Shown here in pieces: positions 1-8,722 of a stretch of DNA of 64,000 nt. Origin of the DNA: Acuticoccus sp. I52.16.1 (lineage in GTDB: Bacteria > Pseudomonadota > Alphaproteobacteria > Rhizobiales > Amorphaceae); the NCBI RefSeq assembly GCF_022865125.1, contig NZ_CP094828.1, positions 1,488,001 to 1,552,000 of the forward strand, read 5' to 3'. The translations under genes and the position numbers were made by a program. The first letter of the stretch is position 1. Each line of letters begins with the position of its first letter. The notes beneath the pieces were generated by a model. It was not told the DNA's origin and did no database searches. It saw only the letters and a program-made list of their open reading frames with translations.

Positions 1-152
1 TCTTCTACCTCCGCGGCGCCGCGCCGCCGGAAGTCTCGACCGCCGCCATCTATCGCGGCGTCGCGCCGTTCATCCTGCTGCAGGGGGCGGGCGTCGCGCT
101 CGTCTGGTTCCTGCCGCAGCTCGCCACCTTCCTGCCGGGCCTCTTCTACTGA
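1..152 (+). CDS. TRAP transporter large permease (DctM-like), C-terminal fragment
   Basis: Only the last 49 residues are in the window; the reading frame begins at base 3 and ends in TGA at 150-152. The tail is hydrophobic and has the IYRGVAPFILLQ pattern followed by a proline-bounded last helix, typical of the end of DctM/UehB-type TRAP large permeases. Such proteins form the membrane channel of Na+-driven substrate-binding-protein-dependent importers. The stop codon overlaps the ATG of the next gene by one base, so the permease and the downstream deaminase are probably translated from one message. Family assignment from such a short fragment is moderate; the substrate cannot be told. Confidence 0.6.
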   Translation, partial: FYLRGAAPPEVSTAAIYRGVAPFILLQGAGVALVWFLPQLATFLPGLFY

Positions 153-1441
153 TGTTCGATCTCCTCGCCACCAACGCCACCCTCCCCGACGGCCGCACCG
201 CCGACATCGCCGTGAAGGACGGGACGATCGCCGCCGTCGAGCCCGGCATCACCGCCGCGGCCGGGGAGACGATCGATGCCACCGGCTGCCTCGTCAGCCC
301 GCCCTTCGTCGACCCGCACTTCCACATGGACGCCACGCTGTCGCTCGGCATCCCGCGCCTCAATCGCTCCGGCACCCTCTTGGAGGGCATCGCGCTGTGG
401 GGCGAGCTGAAGCCGACGCTGACGGTGGAGGCGATCGTCGAGCGGGCGCTGCGCTACTGCGACCTCGCCGTCGCGCAAGGGATCGGCGCCATCCGCACCC
501 ATGCCGACATCTCCGAGCCGCGCCTAGTCACCGTGGAGGCGCTGCTCGAGGTGAAGGCGCGGATCGCCGACTATATCGACCTCCAGATCGTCGCCTTCCC
601 GCAGGACGGCTACTTCCGCGCGCCGGGCGGCGAGGCGGCGATGGCCCGCGCGATCGACATGGGCGTCGACGTCGTCGGCGGCATCCCGCACTTCGAGCGG
701 ACGATGGCGGACGGGGCACGCTCGGTGGAAGCGCTGTGCCGGATCGCCGCCGACAAGGGCCTCCCGGTCGACATGCACTGCGACGAGACCGACGACCCGC
801 ACTCGCGCCATGTCGAGACGCTCGCGGCGGAGACGGTGCGCTTCGGCCTGCACGGGCGCGTCGCCGGCTCGCACCTCGCCTCCATGCATTCAATGGACGA
901 CTACTACGTCTCCAAGCTGATTCCGCTGATGGCGGAGGCGGAGCTGCACGCGATCCCCAATCCGCTCATCAACATCACCCTGCAGGGCCGGCACGACGGC
1001 TACCCCAAGCGGCGGGGCATGACGCGGGTTCCGGAGCTGATGGCGGCGGGCCTCAACGTCGCCTTCGGCGGAGACTGCGTGATGGACCCGTGGTACTCGC
1101 TCGGAAACGCCGACATGCTGGAGGTCGCGCACATGGCCGTGCACGTCGCGCAGATGACCTCGCCGGCGGCGATGCGTCAGGCCTTCGACGCTGTGACGGT
1201 GAACCCCGCGCGCGCCATGGGCCTCGACGGCTATGGTCTGGCGCCGGGCGCCAAGGCCGACTTCGTCGTGTTGCAGGCCCGCGACCCGGTGGAGGCGATC
1301 CGCCTCAAGGCGACACGCCTCGCGGTGGTGCGCCGCGGCGAGGTGATCGCCCGCACCGCCCCACGGGTGGCGACCCTCGCGCTGAAGGACCGCCCCGCGA
1401 CGGTCGACCCCGCCGCCTACGCCCCTCCGCTCGACAGCTGA
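152..1441 (+). CDS. Cytosine deaminase-like amidohydrolase
   Basis: A 429-residue metal-dependent amidohydrolase of the CodA type. The metal/catalytic residues of CodA can be followed: HFH at 56-58, Q151 in FPQDGYF, HCDETDD at 209-215 (H209, E212), H241 in AGSHLASMHS, and D308 in FGGDCVMDPWYSLG, with the CodA-like continuation NADML. The family deaminates cytosine, isocytosine or related rings. CodA reads GHDDV where this protein reads GGDCV, so the residue just after the catalytic Asp is Cys309 instead of Asp; that position tunes substrate choice in CodA. The exact substrate is therefore open. It directly follows a TRAP permease and lies just upstream of a BMP-type importer, which fits nucleobase salvage. 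Start is fixed by the one-base overlap with the permease stop. Confidence 0.85.
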   Translation: MFDLLATNATLPDGRTADIAVKDGTIAAVEPGITAAAGETIDATGCLVSPPFVDPHFHMDATLSLGIPRLNRSGTLLEGIALWGELKPTLTVEAIVERALRYCDLAVAQGIGAIRTHADISEPRLVTVEALLEVKARIADYIDLQIVAFPQDGYFRAPGGEAAMARAIDMGVDVVGGIPHFERTMADGARSVEALCRIAADKGLPVDMHCDETDDPHSRHVETLAAETVRFGLHGRVAGSHLASMHSMDDYYVSKLIPLMAEAELHAIPNPLINITLQGRHDGYPKRRGMTRVPELMAAGLNVAFGGDCVMDPWYSLGNADMLEVAHMAVHVAQMTSPAAMRQAFDAVTVNPARAMGLDGYGLAPGAKADFVVLQARDPVEAIRLKATRLAVVRRGEVIARTAPRVATLALKDRPATVDPAAYAPPLDS

Positions 1442-1443
1442 TC

Positions 1444-1935
1444 TCAGCGGCGGGCGCGCAAGCTGAGGAACTTGTTGACCGACAGGCCCACCAGAAGCGG
1501 CCCGTAGAGGAGCCCGAACAGCGCCTCCAGCGACGTGAACAGCCGGACGCCCGGACACGGCACGAAGTCGCCATAGCCGAGCGTCGTGAAGGTGGTGGCG
1601 GAAAAGTAGACGTACTCCATCCAGTGCGTCGCGACCGTGTCGTCATGTTGGATGCCGGACCCGGCGTAGACGTTGGCGAAGCCGAGAATGATCGTCACGA
1701 TCGAGAGCAGAGACACGATCAGGCCGGACTGATGGTTGTTCGATCGCTCGGTGATGATGGCGATCGGGATCAGCAGCACCGCGACGATCAACGGCGCGAA
1801 CCCCAACCAGACCGCGCCGTCGAACGGCTGGCACGCCGCCGGCAGCGTCATGCGCGTGAGATCGTAGATCGGTTTGACGACACTGAGGAGGACGGCCAGC
1901 ACGTAAAGTGCGAGCCTGAGGAATGAATTGCGCAT
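1444..1935 (-). CDS. Two-transmembrane potassium channel family protein
   Basis: A 163-residue membrane protein. It has an N-terminal hydrophobic helix (about 5-20), a second pair of helices (about 43-60 and 70-90), a pore loop with the selectivity-filter sequence TTFTTLGYGDFVP (about 114-126), and a final helix LFGLLYGPLLVGLSV. The TLGYGD filter is diagnostic of K+ channels (Ion_trans_2). It has no visible regulatory RCK/TrkA domain, so gating is unknown. It is transcribed away from the BMP operon and ends 2 bases from the stop of the deaminase gene, convergent with it. The first Met has no strong Shine-Dalgarno sequence, so the start is moderately certain. Confidence 0.85.
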   Translation of the reverse strand: MRNSFLRLALYVLAVLLSVVKPIYDLTRMTLPAACQPFDGAVWLGFAPLIVAVLLIPIAIITERSNNHQSGLIVSLLSIVTIILGFANVYAGSGIQHDDTVATHWMEYVYFSATTFTTLGYGDFVPCPGVRLFTSLEALFGLLYGPLLVGLSVNKFLSLRARR

Positions 1936-2063
1936 GGTCCGCAGCCTCTATCACCTCGGATCGGCATTTCGAACAGGTGCGTCGGGCTCGGCCGTTGACA
2001 GCGAAGTAGGCAGGCCGCAATCCTGCCGCAAAGCAAGGCAACGAGAGCGGACAGAGGATCGGC

Positions 2064-3050
2064 ATGACAAAGCTTACCGTCGGGCGTCGTCAATTCTTGA
2101 TGGGGAGCGCGGCCGTCGGCGCCGGTTTGATCCTGCCCGCCCGGCTGCGGGCGCAGGAGGTGCTGAAGGTCGCCGGCATCCACGCCTCGCCGGTGGAGAA
2201 CGCCTGGAACTCCCGCCTCCACAAGGCGATGGTGGACGCTGCGGAAGAGGGCGTCATCGAATATGTCTTCTCCGAAGGCGTCTCGGCGACCGACTACCCG
2301 CGCGCCATGCGCGAATATGCCGACCAGGGGGCCGACCTCATCGTCGGCGAGGCCTACGCGGTCGAGCGTGAGGCGCGCCAGGTCGCGCAGGATTACCCGG
2401 ACACCGCCTTCCTGATGGGCTCCTCCGGCGAGGAGGCCGGCGACAACTTCGGCGTCTTCGGCACCTGGAACCACGAGGGGGCCTATCTCGCCGGCATGCT
2501 GGCCGCTCCGCTCAGCGAGACCGGCGTCTTCGGCGCGGTCGGAGCGATCCCGATCCCGGAGGTCAACATGCTGATCAACGGCTTCCGCGAGGGCGTCAAC
2601 GCCGTGCGGCCGGACGCCAAGCACCTCGTCGGCTTCATCGGCACCTTCTTCGACCCGCCGAAGGCGCGCGAGGCGGGGCTGGCGCAGATCGACGCCGGGG
2701 CCGACATCCTCTTCGGCGAGCGCATCGGCACCGCGGACGCCGCCAAGGAGCGCGGCATCAAGGCCGTCGGCTCGCTGATCGACTATTCCGACCGCTATCC
2801 CGACACCGTCTTCGCCAACGCGATGTGGTACTTCCGCCCGCTGCTCGACGCGGCGATGGAGGACGTGAAGGCCGGCAACCCGACCGCCCGCAACTACACG
2901 CCCTACGCGCTGATGATCCACGGCGGCAACGACGTGACGTTCGTGGAATCGATGGTGAAGCCGGAATCCATCGGGCCGATGGAGGAGCGGCGTGCGGCCA
3001 TCCGGGCCGGCGACTTCGAGGTCCCGATCGACTTCTCCGAGCCGACCTGA
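2064..3050 (+). CDS. BMP-family ABC transporter substrate-binding protein
   Basis: A 328-residue periplasmic binding protein. The N-terminus MTKLTVGRRQFLMGSAAVGAG carries a twin-arginine signal (GRRQFLMG) followed by a hydrophobic stretch and an AxA-like cleavage region (RLRAQ). The body shows BMP/PnrA-family landmarks: VIVGEAYAVEREA-like text around residue 95, the FGVFGTWNHEGAYLAGMLAA segment, FIGTFFDPPKAREAG and ADILFGERIGT. The family binds purine nucleosides or related compounds. A good Shine-Dalgarno AGAGGAT precedes the ATG. It is the first gene of a four-gene ABC importer operon (binding protein, ATPase, two permeases), and the adjacent cytosine-deaminase-like gene suggests a nucleobase or nucleoside ligand; this is inference. 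Confidence 0.9.
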   Translation: MTKLTVGRRQFLMGSAAVGAGLILPARLRAQEVLKVAGIHASPVENAWNSRLHKAMVDAAEEGVIEYVFSEGVSATDYPRAMREYADQGADLIVGEAYAVEREARQVAQDYPDTAFLMGSSGEEAGDNFGVFGTWNHEGAYLAGMLAAPLSETGVFGAVGAIPIPEVNMLINGFREGVNAVRPDAKHLVGFIGTFFDPPKAREAGLAQIDAGADILFGERIGTADAAKERGIKAVGSLIDYSDRYPDTVFANAMWYFRPLLDAAMEDVKAGNPTARNYTPYALMIHGGNDVTFVESMVKPESIGPMEERRAAIRAGDFEVPIDFSEPT

Positions 3051-3055
3051 CACCG

Positions 3056-4561
3056 GTGCCGACCGTGCTGCGGCTCGAAGCGATCACCAAGCGCTTCGGG
3101 TCCTTCCTCGCCAACGACGGCATCACCATCGAGCTGAAGCGCGGCGAGATCGTCGCGCTCCTGGGCGAGAACGGGGCCGGCAAGACGACGCTGATGAACA
3201 TCCTCTTCGGTCACTACGTGGCCGACGAGGGGCGCGTGCTGGTCGACGGCGAGCCGCTGCCGCCGGGCCGGCCGGGCGCGGCGATCGCCGCCGGCGTCGG
3301 CATGGTGCACCAGCACTTCGCGCTCGCCGCCAACCTGACGGTGCTGGAGAATGTCACCGCCGGGACCGAGCGGCTGACCTCACTCTGGCGCCGCCGCAAG
3401 GCCGCCCGCGCGAAGCTCGCGAGCCTCGCCGCGCGCTTCGGCCTCGCGGTCGACCCCGATGCGCGGGTGGGCGACCTTTCGGTGGGCGAGCGCCAGCGCG
3501 TCGAGATCCTGAAGGCGCTCTACAACGACGCGCGCATCCTCATCCTCGACGAGCCGACCGCGGTGCTGACCGCGCCGGAGGCCGAGACGCTGTTCGCCAC
3601 GCTCAGGACGATGGCGCGGGAGGGCCTGTCGCTCATCTTCATCTCCCACAAGCTGGGCGAGGTGATGAGCGCGGCGGACCGCATCGTGGTGCTGCGCCGC
3701 GGGCAGATCGTCGCCGAGCGCACCCCCGCCGCGACCACGCGCGAGGAGCTGGCCGAGCTGATGGTCGGCCGCCGCGTCGCCCGCCCCCGCCGCACAGAGG
3801 CGCACGTCGGCGAGGTGGTGCTGCATGCGGCGGGCGTCGACGTGGTGGACGGCGGCCGCAAGCGCCTCGGCGAACTATCGTTCGAGGTCCGCTCGGGCGA
3901 GACGCTCGCCATCGTCGGCGTCTCGGGCAACGGGCAGTCGGCGCTGGGGGCGCTGGTCTCGGGCCTCCTGCGGCCCGCGCGCGGCACGCTCGCCGTACTG
4001 GGCGAACCCGTCGCCGACCCGCGCACGCTGGTGGGGCGCGGGGTCGGCCGCATCCCGGAGGACCGGCACGCCGAGGGAGCGGTGGGCGAACTCACCGTGT
4101 GGGAGAACGTCATCCTGGAGCGGGTGCGCGACCCCGACTATGCGGCGCGCGGCATCATCCGCCGCGGCACCGCCAAGGCGCACGCGGAGGAGGTGGTCGC
4201 GAAATTCGACGTCCGGGGCGGCGGCGCGGGCCGGCGTGCGGCGCTGTTGTCGGGCGGCAACCTGCAAAAGCTGATCCTCGGCCGCAACCTCGTCGCCGGG
4301 CCGCGGCTGCTCATCGCCGCGCAGCCCACCCGCGGGCTCGACGAGGGCGCCATCGCCGAGGTGCACCGCGCCATCCTGGAGGCGCGCGACGCCGGCGCCG
4401 GGGTGCTCCTCATCTCGGAGGATCTGGACGAGGTGCTGGGGCTCGCAGACCGCGTGCAGGCGATCGTCGGCGGCCGCCTCTCCCCGCCCGAGGGGGCCGA
4501 CGCGCTGGACTCGCGCCGCCTCGGCCTGATGATGGCCGGCGAATGGCGCGACGCCGCCTGA
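3056..4561 (+). CDS. Nucleoside/sugar-type ABC transporter ATP-binding protein (double ATPase)
   Basis: About 501 residues from the GTG at 3056 (GTG at 3065 is the alternative; neither has a strong ribosome-binding site). Two fused ABC modules are seen. Module 1 has Walker A GENGAGKTTL, signature LSVGERQRVEILKAL and Walker B LILDEPTAVL. Module 2 has a degenerate P-loop GVSGNGQSALG, signature LSGGNLQKLILGRNL and IAAQPTRGLD in place of the usual Walker B aspartate-glutamate, which is normal for the second half of this transporter class (YufO/RbsA-like). It energises import of the ligand captured by the upstream BMP protein. It begins 5 bases after that gene and ends 21 bases before the first permease. 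Confidence 0.9.
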   Translation: MPTVLRLEAITKRFGSFLANDGITIELKRGEIVALLGENGAGKTTLMNILFGHYVADEGRVLVDGEPLPPGRPGAAIAAGVGMVHQHFALAANLTVLENVTAGTERLTSLWRRRKAARAKLASLAARFGLAVDPDARVGDLSVGERQRVEILKALYNDARILILDEPTAVLTAPEAETLFATLRTMAREGLSLIFISHKLGEVMSAADRIVVLRRGQIVAERTPAATTREELAELMVGRRVARPRRTEAHVGEVVLHAAGVDVVDGGRKRLGELSFEVRSGETLAIVGVSGNGQSALGALVSGLLRPARGTLAVLGEPVADPRTLVGRGVGRIPEDRHAEGAVGELTVWENVILERVRDPDYAARGIIRRGTAKAHAEEVVAKFDVRGGGAGRRAALLSGGNLQKLILGRNLVAGPRLLIAAQPTRGLDEGAIAEVHRAILEARDAGAGVLLISEDLDEVLGLADRVQAIVGGRLSPPEGADALDSRRLGLMMAGEWRDAA

Positions 4562-4582
4562 TGCGACGAGAGGGTTTCCCCG

Positions 4583-5632
4583 ATGCGGCTTGAGCGGCGC
4601 GAGACCCAATCGCGCCTGATGATGCTGACCGCCCCGCTGGTGGCGATCCTGGTGGCGCTGATGCTGGCGGGCGGGCTGATCGCCCTGTCCGGCGCCTCGG
4701 TCCCGGAGGCGTTCCGGCGTATCGCCGTCGGCGCGTTCGGCTCGCGCCTCGCCATCACCGAGACGCTGACGCGCGCCACGCCGCTGATCTTCACCGGCCT
4801 CGCGGTCGCGGTCGCGTTCCGCGCGCGGGTCTGGAACATCGGCGCGGAGGGGCAGCTCTATCTCGGCGCCGTCGCCGCCGTGGCGGTCGGGGCGACCAAC
4901 CCGCTCGGCCTGCCGCCGCTGCTCCTGGTGCCGGTGGTGGCACTGGCCGGCGCGGCGGCGGGCGCGGCGCTGCTTCTGGTGCCGGTCGCGCTGCGGATCC
5001 GCTTCGCCGTCGACGAGGTGGTGACGACCCTCCTTCTCAACTTCGTGGTGCTGCTCTTCGTCTCGATGATGATCGAAGGGCCGATGAAGGACCCGCTGGC
5101 GTTCGGCTGGCCCGCTTCCGTCCCGGTGGTCGACGCGGCGACGCTGCCCGGCCTCGTCGAGCGCTCGCGCCTCCATGCCGGCCTCATCCTCGCCGTGGTC
5201 GTGGCGTGCGTCGTCCAGTTCGTCATGTCGCGCACGGTCTTCGGGCTGGAGGCGCGGGCGACCGGGCACAACCCGGCGGCGGCGCGGTTCGCCGGGGTCT
5301 CGGTGGGTGCCACGCTCCTCAAGGTGGCGGCGCTGTCGGGCGGGCTCGCGGGGCTCGCCGGGGCGGTCGAGGTGATGGGCGTCAAAGGCTACGTCACCAC
5401 CGACCTGTCGCCCGGCTTCGGCTACGCGGGGATCATCGTCGCGATGCTCGCCAACCTCTCCCCCGTCGGGGTCGTGGCCGCGGCGGTCTTCTCCGCGGCG
5501 ATCTTCGTCGGCGCCGACTCCATGGGCCGGGCGATGAGCGTGCCGAGCTTCATCGCCGACGTCACCGTCGCGCTGGCGCTGCTGACGATGCTCGTCGCCC
5601 TCCTCCTCACCACCTACAGGATCCGCCGATGA
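4583..5632 (+). CDS. ABC transporter permease, BMP operon (first subunit)
   Basis: A 349-residue polytopic inner-membrane protein of the BPD_transp_2 family. Eight or more hydrophobic segments are visible. The conserved cytoplasmic coupling motif region ARFAGVSVGATLLKVAALSGGLAGLAG sits near 235-260, and RVWNIGAEGQLYLG near 90 is the characteristic sequence of nucleoside-type (YufP-like) permeases. A cytoplasmic N-terminus rich in Arg precedes the first helix. It pairs with the second permease, whose ATG overlaps this gene's stop by 4 bases (ATGA), so the two subunits are translationally coupled and probably form a heterodimer. Confidence 0.9.
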   Translation: MRLERRETQSRLMMLTAPLVAILVALMLAGGLIALSGASVPEAFRRIAVGAFGSRLAITETLTRATPLIFTGLAVAVAFRARVWNIGAEGQLYLGAVAAVAVGATNPLGLPPLLLVPVVALAGAAAGAALLLVPVALRIRFAVDEVVTTLLLNFVVLLFVSMMIEGPMKDPLAFGWPASVPVVDAATLPGLVERSRLHAGLILAVVVACVVQFVMSRTVFGLEARATGHNPAAARFAGVSVGATLLKVAALSGGLAGLAGAVEVMGVKGYVTTDLSPGFGYAGIIVAMLANLSPVGVVAAAVFSAAIFVGADSMGRAMSVPSFIADVTVALALLTMLVALLLTTYRIRR

Positions 5633-6573
5633 GCGTGATGCTCGACGTTTTCGCCTCGGCGGGCCTGTGGGAGGCGGTGCTGCGCATCGCGACGCCGCTG
5701 ATCTTCGGCACGCTGGGCGCGCTCCTGTGCGAGCGGGCGGGCGTCCTCAACCTGGGCATCGAGGGCATCATGACCTTCGGTGCGATGATCGCGTGGCTGA
5801 CCGTCTTCGGCGGGGCCAACCTGTGGGTCGGGCTGCTGGCGGCGGCGGCGTGCGGCGCCCTCTTCGGCCTGCTCCACGCGGGGATGACGGTGCCGCTCGG
5901 CCTGTCGCAACACGTGACGGGGCTCGGCATCACGCTGCTGGCGTCCTCGCTCGCCTACTACCTCTTCCGCCTCGCCGTCCCGGTACAGGGGACGCCGCCC
6001 ACCATCGAGGCGTTCCAGCCGGTGGGCTGGGCATGGCTGGAGGCGATCCCGGTCGTCGGCCCGCTGCTGGCCGCGCAGACCCCGCCGACCTTCCTGGCGC
6101 TGGCGCTGGTGCCGCTCCTCGCATTCGTCCTCGCCGCGACGCCGCTGGGCCTCGCCATCCGGATGACTGGCGAGAACCCGCACGCCGCCGAGGCGCAGGG
6201 GATCGACCCGATCGCGACTCGCATCGGCACCGTGGTCGCCGGCAGCGCGTTGATGGCGCTCGGCGGCGCGTTCCTCACCCTCTCGGCGTTCAACAGCTTC
6301 TTCCCGACGATGGTGCAGGGGCGAGGCTGGGTGTCGATCGCGCTGGTCGTCTTTGCCATGTGGCGGCCGTGGCGGGCGCTCTTGGGTGCGCTCCTGTTCG
6401 CACTGTTCGACGCCTACCAGCTCCGCCTGCAGGCCCAGCTCGGCAAGGAGGTGCCCTACCAGCTCTTCCTGATGATGCCGTACATCCTCTCGATCGCCGC
6501 GCTGGTGGTGATGGCGCGCCGGGCCCGCGTGCCCCAGGCGCTGATGCAGCCCTACCGCCGCGGCGAGCGCTGA
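5629..6573 (+). CDS. ABC transporter permease, BMP operon (second subunit)
   Basis: A 314-residue multi-spanning membrane protein of the BPD_transp_2 family (YufQ-like). LCERAGVLNLGIEGIMTFGAM near residues 27-48 is the hallmark of the second nucleoside-type permease, and the loop AIRMTGENPHAAEAQGIDPIATR (about 175-197) is the ATPase-coupling region. The start was set at the ATGA overlap at 5629, where the N-terminus MSVMLDVFASAGLWEAVLR matches the family and the upstream codons do not. It is the last gene of the importer operon. About 95 bases with no gene follow before the cytochrome gene. Confidence 0.9.
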   Translation: MSVMLDVFASAGLWEAVLRIATPLIFGTLGALLCERAGVLNLGIEGIMTFGAMIAWLTVFGGANLWVGLLAAAACGALFGLLHAGMTVPLGLSQHVTGLGITLLASSLAYYLFRLAVPVQGTPPTIEAFQPVGWAWLEAIPVVGPLLAAQTPPTFLALALVPLLAFVLAATPLGLAIRMTGENPHAAEAQGIDPIATRIGTVVAGSALMALGGAFLTLSAFNSFFPTMVQGRGWVSIALVVFAMWRPWRALLGALLFALFDAYQLRLQAQLGKEVPYQLFLMMPYILSIAALVVMARRARVPQALMQPYRRGER

Positions 6574-6667
6574 TCCGTCCCCGCGGCAAACCCCGCCGGC
6601 CTCGGCGCATCACGAACTGTTTTCATTGCAAGTGTGTCTGCCGTGATAAGTTGAGGAATCGACTCTC

Positions 6668-7531
6668 TTGGACGCGTCTATGCGCAATATTCTTTCGCGA
6701 ACCGGTGCGGCGATCGCTCTCGTCTTGGCCGCATCTTTCCCCGCGACGGCCGACGACGATCTCGTCGCGCGCGGGGCTTACCTCGTCGACACCGTGATGG
6801 CATGCGGCAACTGCCATACGCCGATGGGGCCGAACGGGCCGGACCTCGGCCGGCATCTCTCCGGCGGCCTCCATTTCGACACGCCGTACTTCACCGTGAC
6901 CGCATCGAACCTGACCTCGCACGAGACCGGCCTCGGCACCTGGTCCGACGACGAGATCAAGCGTGCGATCGCCACCGGCCACCGGCCCGACGGCAGCGCA
7001 TTGGCGCCGATCATGCCGACCAGCTTCTACCACGTGCTCACGCCCCGCGACCTCGACGCCGTGGTCGCCTACCTGCGCACCGTGCCGCCGGTCGACAATG
7101 CCGTGCCCGTGCCGCGCTACGAGGGGCCGCCGCCGCCGGCTTTCCCCGGCGCCGAGTCGCCGATCCTGGAGGACGAGCAGGATGCCGACCCGCTGCGCAA
7201 GGGCTTCTACCTCGTCACCATCGCGCACTGCATGGAGTGCCACACCAAGATCAACGAAGGGGGCGGGCGCGGGACGATGGGCGCGGGCGGCATGGAGCTG
7301 CCGGGGCCGTGGGGCGTCGCCGTTTCGGCCAACATCACCTCGCATCCCGAAGCCGGCATCGGCGAATGGAGCGACGAGGAGATCATCCGCGCCATCACCA
7401 CCGGCGTATCGCGCGACGAGCGGCCGTTGTCGCCGCCGATGGGCTACCGCTACTATGCCGGGATCGCGCCGGACGACCTCGCCGCGATGGTCGCCTATCT
7501 TCGCACCGTGCCGGCCGCCGACGCGCCCTGA
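6668..7531 (+). CDS. Periplasmic diheme cytochrome c
   Basis: A 287-residue exported c-type cytochrome with two heme-binding motifs, CGNCH (about 46-50) and CMECH (about 189-193). Each sits in a similar repeat that ends in AAMVAYLRTVP or DAVVAYLRTVP, so the protein is a tandem duplication of one cytochrome c domain. A signal peptide (hydrophobic to about residue 27, ending PATADDD) directs it to the periplasm. It resembles electron-accepting subunits of alcohol/aldehyde dehydrogenase systems, but no dehydrogenase is beside it, so the partner is unknown. The TTG at 6668 lies 9 bases after GAGGAA and is preferred; an ATG at 6680 (MRNILSR) would also give a good signal peptide. Confidence 0.85.
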   Translation: MDASMRNILSRTGAAIALVLAASFPATADDDLVARGAYLVDTVMACGNCHTPMGPNGPDLGRHLSGGLHFDTPYFTVTASNLTSHETGLGTWSDDEIKRAIATGHRPDGSALAPIMPTSFYHVLTPRDLDAVVAYLRTVPPVDNAVPVPRYEGPPPPAFPGAESPILEDEQDADPLRKGFYLVTIAHCMECHTKINEGGGRGTMGAGGMELPGPWGVAVSANITSHPEAGIGEWSDEEIIRAITTGVSRDERPLSPPMGYRYYAGIAPDDLAAMVAYLRTVPAADAP

Positions 7532-7538
7532 GGCCCCC

Positions 7539-7829
7539 TCAGAAGGCGCGGAGTGCGACGATGCCGGCCATCGCCGAGACGACCGTCGCCGTCGTCCCGA
7601 AGCGCAGCGACACCAGCACCGTGGCGCCGAGGACGGCCAGCTCGCGCCAGCCGCCGTTGACCACCGCCGGCACGACCAGCGTGGTCATGACCGCGGCCGG
7701 CACCGCGTCGAGCGCGGCGGCGACACGGAAGTGGATCCGCTCGAAGCGCGACAGGATCAGGTACCCGCCCATGCGCGCGCCGATGGAGACGGCCGCGCAG
7801 GCGATGATGACGGCGACGGGGTCGGTCAT
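7539..7829 (-). CDS. azlD: AzlD-like branched-chain amino acid transport subunit
   Basis: A 96-residue membrane protein with about four hydrophobic segments, starting MTDPVAVIIACAAVSIGARM and containing ARMGGYLIL and VPAAVMTTLVVPAV, the standard landmarks of AzlD. With AzlC it forms an exporter of branched-chain amino acids or analogues in the inner membrane. Its ATG overlaps the stop of azlC by four bases, so the pair is translationally coupled. It ends 8 bases from the stop of the diheme cytochrome gene on the other strand. Confidence 0.9.
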   Translation of the reverse strand: MTDPVAVIIACAAVSIGARMGGYLILSRFERIHFRVAAALDAVPAAVMTTLVVPAVVNGGWRELAVLGATVLVSLRFGTTATVVSAMAGIVALRAF

Positions 7830-8596
7830 TCGGCCGGGTCCATCACCGAGGCCGGCATCGCGGCCTGCGCCTCGTCGGCGAGGGAGACCTCCGGCGGATC
7901 GGGGCGGGCGGCGAGCGCGGCGGCCAACATTCCGGCGATCCCGCCCAGCGAGATGTGCCAGGGCGAGCCGAGGAAGGTGACGCCCAAATCCGGCGCCTTG
8001 TAGACGAGCGCGGAGACGGCGAACGTCGTCACCACCGTCAGCCCCCAGTTGGGGCGGCGGCGGAAGCTCATCACCAACGCCAGGAAATAGATCGGCATCA
8101 GCATGTCGAGCGCGTAGGCCTCGGGCGAGGAGATCAGCTTGCCGAAGCAGGCGCCGAACACCGTCGCCGCGACCCAGACGACGTAGACCGTCACGCCGAG
8201 CGAGAAGTAGGCCACGAGGTCGAGCCGGTGCTTGTTCTCCTGGATGAAGGCGAAGGCGGGGTCCACCAGCAGGAAGAACATCGGCACCTTCACACGCCAC
8301 GGCAGCACGTGGATGACCGGCGTGATGGCCGCCGAATAGAGCAGGTGGCGGAAGTTCACCGCCAGCACCGACACCACGATCGACCAGATCGGGACGGCGT
8401 GGCCCATCAGGTCGATGGCGACGAATTGGGCGGCGCCGGCGAACACGGTGGCGCTCATCACCGTGGCTTCGAGCGGTGTCATCCCCTGACCGATCGCGAG
8501 CGCTCCGAACAGGATCGCCAACGGCGCCAAGGCGGTTTGCACCGGGAGGCCGTAGGCCGCTCCCCGACGGACGGATGACCAGAACGTGTGTGACAC
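7826..8596 (-). CDS. azlC: AzlC family branched-chain amino acid exporter
   Basis: A 256-residue polytopic membrane protein. Recognition comes from FGALAIGQGMTPLEATVMSA, the SATVFAGAAQFVAIDLM segment and VNFRHLLYSAAI (about 97-108), which are conserved in AzlC proteins. About six to eight membrane helices are visible; the last 30 residues are polar and cytoplasmic. It lies upstream of azlD with a four-base overlap. Export of leucine, isoleucine, valine or toxic analogues such as azaleucine is known for the family. No regulator of the Lrp type is adjacent. Confidence 0.9.
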   Translation of the reverse strand: MSHTFWSSVRRGAAYGLPVQTALAPLAILFGALAIGQGMTPLEATVMSATVFAGAAQFVAIDLMGHAVPIWSIVVSVLAVNFRHLLYSAAITPVIHVLPWRVKVPMFFLLVDPAFAFIQENKHRLDLVAYFSLGVTVYVVWVAATVFGACFGKLISSPEAYALDMLMPIYFLALVMSFRRRPNWGLTVVTTFAVSALVYKAPDLGVTFLGSPWHISLGGIAGMLAAALAARPDPPEVSLADEAQAAMPASVMDPAE

Positions 8597-8722
8597 GCAA
8601 GCGAACTACACCTGCCGCGGGAGAGCCGCAAGCGGCGCGTCGACGGCGGACGGAGACCGCCTTCCTCCCGTCACGGCGAGGCGGTAGGACGGCCCGACCG
8701 CGACCGGCCGCGAGACGATGCG

